DNA of 35,321 nucleotides. Origin: Nemertoderma westbladi (lineage: Eukaryota > Xenacoelomorpha > Nemertodermatida > Nemertodermatidae). The notes under the pieces were generated by a model, which worked only from the letters and a program-made list of their open reading frames with translations, had not been told where the DNA came from and searched no databases. Positions within the stretch are counted from its first letter, which is position 1. Each line of letters starts with the position of its first letter. The translations under genes were made by a program, and so were the position numbers. Positions 29,914 through 35,321 of the stretch are shown one piece after another. The stretch is from the NCBI GenBank assembly GCA_032718475.1, contig JAUCBJ010004036.1, positions 1 through 35,321 on the forward strand, in the 5' to 3' direction.

Positions 29914-29972
29914 CAATAGGGTTGGTGCTCGAAAAAATTGTTGGGCTACAAACAATCGAATAAGGAGTAACA
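29914..29972 (+). repeat. Dispersed 60-bp repeat, copy 2
   Basis: Second copy of the unit at 21140-21199. Here it is followed within 60 bp by a 16-C tract (30031-30046). Confidence 0.75.
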
Positions 29973-30030
29973 AGGTGCCCTGATTCTATTAAAACCGAAT
30001 TGAACCTATTAAAAAAGTGCTTCATAATTG

Positions 30031-30046
30031 CCCCCCCCCCCCCCCC
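30031..30046. repeat. Poly-C tract (16 C)
   Basis: Sixteen C in a row, then an ACCCCCTCCC continuation. Confidence 0.9.
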
Positions 30047-30059
30047 ACCCCCTCCCAAC

Positions 30060-30706
30060 AACACTTGAATGTGGTGAAAACCCATTTAAATTATTAACAT
30101 AATTAATAATTATTAATTTCAATTTGTATCCTACAGTAGTGAATAGCAACTGTTTTAGTTGGACTTACGTCCCTCAAGAGTCACTGACAATTAGACAAAT
30201 TTTGAGTGCATACATTTTTTTATTCGCCAAAGTGTGTTCATCTAGAGCTCATATTCGAGAACCAATGAGGTACTCTTTTAGGTTATTCTCCGTTGCCTCG
30301 GAAAGGTATAATCATCTCGGAAAGGTAACAGATAACGCATACTTTTCTTGCAAGTATACAGTACTCATCCCGGAAAGGATACTCATCTTAGATGGAATGC
30401 ACATCTCAGAGAGCACGGATAATCTGTGTGACATAGACCTATATAACCCCGACTGCCCTGCCCCGACTTTTCTATTTCATCTGTCCGACTGACGTCATCC
30501 TTCCGTGAGTTTTGTGTATCGCTATTTAAAGGTATTCATTAAAGACTTACTGTAAAAGCGGACATATGTATGTCCACTCTGCATAGTCGCCACCTGATAC
30601 GAGGAAAAAACAGAAATATTTATAGAGTATGTCTTATGTAGTATATTTAAGTTTAAGGGCTGCTGATTTCATTTCTGATGTCAGTTTTCACTTTTACATA
30701 AATAAA
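30060..30706. other. Unassigned DNA
   Basis: A 122-codon frame (30124-30492) has no family resemblance and repeats the word CTCGGAAAGGTA or CCCGGAAAGGATA three times near 30298-30382. A CRE palindrome TGACGTCA lies at 30490-30497. No gene supported. Confidence 0.45.
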
Positions 30707-31299
30707 GTCTGTCTGTCTGTCAAAACTTAAACAGAATCACAAACTAACTAACATTCTCGCTATCGGGGTTTTTAGGAACCCCGAACTTTACTACAGTAAA
30801 TATTAGAAATAGCACATTTTTAGATTAACTCTACTCTACTACTTTACAACGTAAAAATGACTCATAAATTTTAGATATAGCTAAAGAAGTGTTACGGATA
30901 TTGTAAAGAATAATGTTATTGGACGCATATACTCTATCAAATAAACTAATGACTGAAAATCGTCTAACGTGAATAAAGTTGTTAATTCCTAGACTGACGA
31001 GCATGTTACTTGCACTGCAGTCGAATTTAAACCCAAACAGCCGGCGAACTGTATTATTATATGCTACCTTGAGACGATCTTAGGTGGAATTAGAAAAGTA
31101 TACGTCTGCCCAAAGAGAGTTGCAATATATGGTACTACAGTAACAGGAAAATAGTTTAGATTTCACATTTTTGCTGCACTTATTGAAATTCCTAATTAGA
31201 AGGTTACATCTCGCGTAAAAGCACCTGGTTTGATTACGAATATCAATGTCGTCAGAAAAGTCATTTGTAATATAGTGTCCTAAATATTCTATCCATATA
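30707..31299 (-). pseudogene. LINE 3' end (RT C-terminal region) with (GACA)n tail
   Basis: Minus-strand frame from 31299 to the stop at 30831: IEYLGHYITNDFSDDIDIRN, RCFYARCNLLIRNFNKCS, LKVAYNNTVRRLFGFK, CSASNML. These are the post-RT motifs of a family of APE-type LINEs. One in-frame TAA (after SNST, about 31082) is the only break. The 3' UTR runs to a (GACA)n tail at 30707-30720. It is truncated at its 5' end near a small TATCCATA hairpin. It is a different family from the CR1-like copies at 13845 and 20113. Confidence 0.8.
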
Positions 31300-31301
31300 T
31301 T

Positions 31302-31916
31302 ATGGATAGAGATTCTAATGCAAAGAAACGTACTACTGTAATGGTAACTTTTCTAACTTTAATTTTCTTAGTATACGTCATTAGAATGACGCTACCCATG
31401 GGTGCTATTCATGCAAATATGGGTAGCCCTATACAAATTAATAGTACAATACAACAAAACTCTACTTTAAATGGAATCTCGTTAATCAACTGTATAATTG
31501 GTAACTATAAATTTACATTTTACATTATGGTATACACCATAATTTCACTGTTATATGATATTTATATACCTAAGTTTATCAGTATATTATATAAATATAT
31601 TATGTGTTTAATAATCTGTTCGTGCAGGAGTGTCAGCACAGCATTAGCAGTGCCCATCGTATGCGGATGTTTGGTTATGTGGGTTGGCGCCAGCGATATG
31701 CCCGTTCTGCTTTGCCTGGTGTGTTATAGGTTATCAGTTAGCTCTACGTATTATCATTTTATAAATAAGTTTCAGGACTTTATTAATTTCGTGTATATTG
31801 TCCAAGCTATTTTGTTTGGCTCTACCAATTGCAGCACAAAATTAAAATCCTTTAAATCCCAAAAATACAAAACAAAATCATGCAAACGTTTTCCACTAAA
31901 ATGTCATGTTCTGTAA
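31302..31916 (+). CDS. Unrecognised 204-codon open frame, hydrophobic
   Basis: Longest plus-strand frame outside recognised elements. It begins MDRDSNAKKRTTVMVTFLTL, with a hydrophobic stretch at residues 14-30 that could be a membrane anchor, and has further hydrophobic segments at about 75-110 and 115-145, plus many cysteines. Codon composition follows the local AT richness, and no family is recognised. It starts only a few bases after the truncated LINE. I think it is more likely a chance frame than a gene. Confidence 0.2.
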   Translation: MDRDSNAKKRTTVMVTFLTLIFLVYVIRMTLPMGAIHANMGSPIQINSTIQQNSTLNGISLINCIIGNYKFTFYIMVYTIISLLYDIYIPKFISILYKYIMCLIICSCRSVSTALAVPIVCGCLVMWVGASDMPVLLCLVCYRLSVSSTYYHFINKFQDFINFVYIVQAILFGSTNCSTKLKSFKSQKYKTKSCKRFPLKCHVL

Positions 31917-32275
31917 AAAAAATCCAAAATTCAATCAATAAAACCAATATTTACTGTTTACTTGACTTTTACAACGTATTATTTTTCTTTAATTCTAAGT
32001 CCCTCCGCAGCGCTCCTCTCATCCCCCTCTGTTTATACCTTATTACATTAATATAATTATATATATACATTATATACAAATCAATCAAAAAGCAATAATT
32101 ACATCTACAAATATCATGAAAATAAAAATAACAATCATAACACAATATTAATAAGAAGAATAATATTATGTACAATTATATGGTACCCGGGAGCAGTGAG
32201 CAATCCACTCTATAGCAACATAATAATGGGTATTACACCAAATATATTCATGAACTGGAGCGCTCATAATTACAA
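31917..32275. other. Unassigned AT-rich DNA
   Basis: AT-rich with stops in most frames. The last 100 bp may be 5' UTR of the following LINE. No features seen. Confidence 0.5.
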
Positions 32276-32820
32276 ATGATACATTACGTCAATTTTTTAA
32301 TTACTCTGCCATTGTTTCAATATTTTTACATTTCATCTGGTATTGACTTAATATTAATAATAGCACTAACAATCTCAGCCGTACAGTACTGTGCAGGTGA
32401 CATTCATAGGAACCCTGGACCGCAACAACAACAACGTCATTCTCCTCCAGTCAAACATTCTAACCAATCAAATCTAACAGACGTAAGGGAATACATATTA
32501 AACAACCAAAACAAACTTATTTTTATATATAATATATATATATGAACATAGTGAAATAAAATGACCCAGGCAATCTCAGGCCTAAGGCAAATCAAGGGAC
32601 AATCAACAACCAAAACAAAACTAAATATTTACAAATCTACAGTTTTACCACACCATAATTATTGATGCGAACTATTAAAAAACTTACATAACAAACACGG
32701 GTTCAAAACTATTTTATACAACCTCGAGAAAATTTAAAATTACGGTTTAAGAATAGTGCACAGTAAAGAGATTAGAGATCTAACTGGCACATAATTACGC
32801 TCAGTGTCAAAATTACCTAC
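32276..32820 (+). pseudogene. Internally deleted CR1-like LINE (N-terminus joined to RT C-terminus)
   Basis: 32276-32545 begins with a hydrophobic leader and GDIHRNPGP at 32396-32422, the conserved block that sits just before the endonuclease in many CR1/L2/Daphne-type ORF2 proteins. It then drifts into AT repeats and stops. From 32561 a second frame reads AISGLRQIKGQSTTKTKLNI then YKSTVLPHHNY, which belongs far downstream in the same proteins, after the RT. The endonuclease and RT are therefore missing. The copy ends where the putative LTR begins, near 32820. Confidence 0.7.
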
Positions 32821-33289
32821 TGTGATAGAAACCCTCTATCATTGGTCTATATAGGACCTAACTGTTAATAATGTTTGTATTCATTATAATTCAAATTAAG
32901 TATATTCACATTCAGTAATCATAATCAGTGTTTTGTCAGTGTTATAAAGTATTTAGTGTACTGCTGTACTGCCTACAGCAATTACTGCTGTAGGCCTATA
33001 TATTCGTACCTAACATGTCTGTATGTGGTATGTGTTGTTAGCCTATTATATAATATGGGAGTAGGTGAATGGGTACATCTACCTATAAAGATTAAAGGAT
33101 TAATATAACTTTATGTTTATGTAAATATTCATTATTATCATTTGTCAGAAGTCTGAACCTTGATATAGGAACTTATATGGATATATCATACAGTCATAAT
33201 GCTGTCCTGCTGTCAGCTGTAATGTCATATCAGCAATCAGCATATCTTATACAGTTATAATCATACTTCTGCACTCAATATCCATGACA
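32821..33289 (+). mobile_element. Putative 5' LTR of a BEL/Pao-type retrotransposon
   Basis: The right boundary is well placed: it ends TGACA directly next to a primer-binding site. The left boundary is a guess: TGTGATAG at 32821 gives TGT...ACA ends and a 469-bp LTR, but TGTCAA at 32805 is an alternative. A TATAAAG word at 32943-32949 could be the promoter. The second LTR lies beyond the window, so this cannot be confirmed by comparison. Confidence 0.55.
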
Positions 33290-33307
33290 TGGCGCCCGAT
33301 AAGGGGA
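33290..33307 (+). promoter_or_regulatory. Primer-binding site, tRNA-Lys-like
   Basis: TGGCGCCCGATAAGGGGA follows the LTR end with no gap and resembles the complement of a tRNA-Lys 3' end, which begins TGGCGCCCGA. It would prime minus-strand DNA synthesis. Confidence 0.7.
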
Positions 33308-33956
33308 AGGCTACCGGTACGGACAAGTAAAGACAAAGTAAAGAGTAAAGACTTGGACTGATGGTGAGTTTCTATGTTCTATTCCAGTATTTAGAAACGT
33401 CGGCTGAAACAAGAACAAGTTTGTACCGGTGTGTTATTCCTCATTCCAGTATTGCTGCAATTTCATTGACTTCTGAACTTTGATTAGGCAGTTAGGCCTA
33501 AGTGCTAAGGCTGTAAGGGTAAGGTATCCCTGCAATTTCGGCTTTTATTGAAAGTACAGCTGTCTGGATGTACCGTACATCAGGCCAGGCTCCCATGATT
33601 GAGAGGCCAGTCTGACACTGACAGTGCGGTGTGTAATCAATATTAATTATTCACTAATTTATATGAGAGTAGCTTATACTGGGACACGCCCAGGCTACCA
33701 GGCCTATTGCAGTTAGACTGGTAACTGGTAACTATTGTCTGATTGTTTCAGCATTATACTAGCAATTTACATTCATCAAATTTATCAATCACAAATCAAT
33801 GCTGAAAATGAGAATGGTTGCAAATTTAATTAATGAGACACAGCAGAACTGATCATAGGACCGGTTCATTACTAAATTTAAAACATACCTATACACTGCT
33901 ATACCTACCATACAGCCATAGGCAGCTAGCTAGCTAGGAAAGGAAGACACAGAATA
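33308..33956 (+). other. Leader between primer site and gag
   Basis: About 650 bp without a long frame. Would contain the packaging region of the retrotransposon RNA. Several short ATG frames precede the gag ATG at 33957. Confidence 0.5.
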
Positions 33957-35321
33957 ATGGCTACACAAATAAATGAATTGGTGAAACTAAAACGCAAACG
34001 CAGTGGGCTGAGATCCACTGTAACAACAATTAGAAACAAATTTAACCCTGATGACACAATAGAGACAAATCGAATTACTTTAGACAGACTCGGACTCCTT
34101 TTACCGCGCCTAGACGCCATAAATGAGGACATTTGGGGACATCTTGACCCAGAAACCCAAGAATTTGAGAATGATGTTGCAGTAGCTGGGGATTATGAGA
34201 CTGCTATTCGCTCATTAATAAAACAGATAGAGCCAATAATAGTACCAGCAAGTGTGAGTGTAAATCTTAATGACAGCAATGCAGCTGCTATGGCAGACCT
34301 ATCATCAGTGGTACAAACTCAACAATCATATTTTGACTCTCGTCTTTTGGCACAACAAGTTTTGCCAAAATTGGCGCCACCTACTTTTGATGGAAATTTG
34401 TTAAATTATGAAGGGTGGAAAAATGCTTTTACAGCTGCTGTGGAAGATTCCAAACTTCCTAACATAATCAAATTCCAGTATTTATTGGAAAGCTTGAAAG
34501 GACCAGCCAAAGCAGTAGTGGCAGGTCTACCAATTAATGAAGGAAATTATTATGTAGCAATGCAGCTATTAACTACCCGCTATGGAGATAAGGAGGCAAT
34601 AATTTCTGCACATATCGAAGAGATAAGGAAAATTGGTCGATCTACAACAAAACTTAGGGATATAAGTGATAAATGTTTGACACATGTAAGAGCATTAGAG
34701 GCTTTGGGAATTTCGCCGGTCGAATATCAACGTGTAGTCATTCCTGATATAACAGCTGGGGTTAGTGATACTATAATGTTGAAATTGCTGGCAGAAAAAC
34801 GCTCAATTACTGATTTAGATTGGCTAATAACAAAATTGCAAAAATTTGCATTGGCTGAGGAATCTCTCAGCTTAATAAGACAAGATTCACAAAGAAGTAA
34901 ATGGTCATCAAGCAAAGAAAAACAAGCGGTACCAACGTATTCAAAACCAATAAATCAGCCAGCTATTGCTTCTCTGGTGGCTCCATCACACTCGAAATCT
35001 GGGAAAACTATTTACAATTCATCCTATAAACAGAATAAAGCAACAAATAGTACCCCAAATTCATCACAACCTCAACCTAGATTACAAAACTCATCATCAT
35101 CAAGCCAACCATTTGTAATAACATGTGTTTATTGTAACCAGAATCATTATTCAGACAATTGCCGAATAGTTCAAGATAATATACTCCGACGAAATTCATT
35201 AGAAGAAAAGGGGCTGTGTAAAATTTGCATTAGGGGAAATCACAAAACATGGGAATGTAGAGCGACATGTAGATGTTACTATTGTAAAGCTACTTCTCAC
35301 CATTCAAGTATTTGTCCTAAT
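33957..35321 (+). CDS. gag: BEL/Pao-type gag polyprotein, runs off the window end
   Basis: Open for all 455 codons from the ATG at 33957 to the last base, with no stop, so the protein is only partial here. Residues 1-130 are charged and probably helical (MATQINELVKLKRKRSGLRS). Residues about 138-160 read LPKLAPPTFDGNLLNYEGWK, the conserved start of the Pao-type gag core (DUF1759), followed by LKGPAKAVVAGL and TRYGDKEAII. Residues 385-455 contain nucleic-acid-binding zinc knuckles: CVYCNQNHYSDNC, CKICIRGNHKTWEC and CYYCKATSHHSSIC. A serine/glutamine-rich linker lies between. In BEL elements a protease-RT-RNase H-integrase region normally follows in the same frame, outside this window. Gag packages element RNA into cytoplasmic particles. 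The intact frame, LTR and primer site suggest a young, possibly complete copy. Confidence 0.93.
   Translation, partial: MATQINELVKLKRKRSGLRSTVTTIRNKFNPDDTIETNRITLDRLGLLLPRLDAINEDIWGHLDPETQEFENDVAVAGDYETAIRSLIKQIEPIIVPASVSVNLNDSNAAAMADLSSVVQTQQSYFDSRLLAQQVLPKLAPPTFDGNLLNYEGWKNAFTAAVEDSKLPNIIKFQYLLESLKGPAKAVVAGLPINEGNYYVAMQLLTTRYGDKEAIISAHIEEIRKIGRSTTKLRDISDKCLTHVRALEALGISPVEYQRVVIPDITAGVSDTIMLKLLAEKRSITDLDWLITKLQKFALAEESLSLIRQDSQRSKWSSSKEKQAVPTYSKPINQPAIASLVAPSHSKSGKTIYNSSYKQNKATNSTPNSSQPQPRLQNSSSSSQPFVITCVYCNQNHYSDNCRIVQDNILRRNSLEEKGLCKICIRGNHKTWECRATCRCYYCKATSHHSSICPN

Noticed and set aside
30124-30492. 122-codon open frame
   Set aside because: No family resemblance, and part of it comes from a repeated GGAAAGGTA-type word; no promoter or splice context.

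Overview
The window looks like repeat-rich, intron- or intergenic-type DNA from an invertebrate animal genome. It is AT-rich, eukaryotic in style and crowded with metazoan transposon families (RTE-like, CR1/L2/Daphne-like and R2-type LINEs, a Penelope-like element, Ty3/Gypsy and BEL/Pao LTR elements, tRNA-derived SINEs, inverted-repeat elements). I see no complete host protein gene, rRNA, genuine tRNA or CRISPR array, and no bacterial operon structure. The exact phylum cannot be told from the sequence.

Layout: 1-2390 is unassigned DNA, then short tandem repeats (62 bp and about 67 bp periods). 2390-2660 is a low-complexity stretch of degenerate ATTCGTA-like words. 2661-3890 is a minus-strand Gypsy RNase H-integrase fragment. 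4391-6150 is a minus-strand RTE-like LINE (endonuclease + RT). 6170-9246 is a decayed plus-strand LINE with R2-type hallmarks, interrupted by a 1.08 kb inverted-repeat element (9247-10325) flanked by an 8-bp target duplication. 10514-12606 is a 34-bp satellite with a 646-bp higher-order repeat. 13845-15609 is a 5'-truncated CR1/Daphne-like LINE with a 12-bp target duplication. 15655-16555 is an inverted-repeat DNA element carrying a SINE. 17875-19290 is an older copy of the same CR1-like LINE containing three later insertions. 19890-20112 is the end of an RTE-like LINE, followed by a second CR1-like copy with an inverted 5' part (20113-20607).

The most notable unit is the Penelope-like retroelement at about 21603-26308. 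It has a 14-bp target duplication, about 190-bp inverted termini that each carry a hammerhead-ribozyme-like motif, an RT interrupted by what appears to be a 662-bp spliceosomal intron, a GIY-YIG endonuclease, and a 98-bp tandem array near its 3' end. This copy is broken by a 43-bp hairpin insertion, a frameshift and an in-frame UGA.

Downstream are an L2-like LINE tail (26690-27162), a tRNA-like SINE head (28731-28803), a minus-strand LINE tail (30707-31299), a deleted LINE whose N-terminus carries a 2A-like GDIHRNPGP motif (32276-32820), and finally a BEL/Pao-type element that runs off the window end (putative LTR from about 32821, tRNA-Lys-like primer site, open gag from 33957). The parts do not form a pathway: the window is a record of successive, often nested, insertions.
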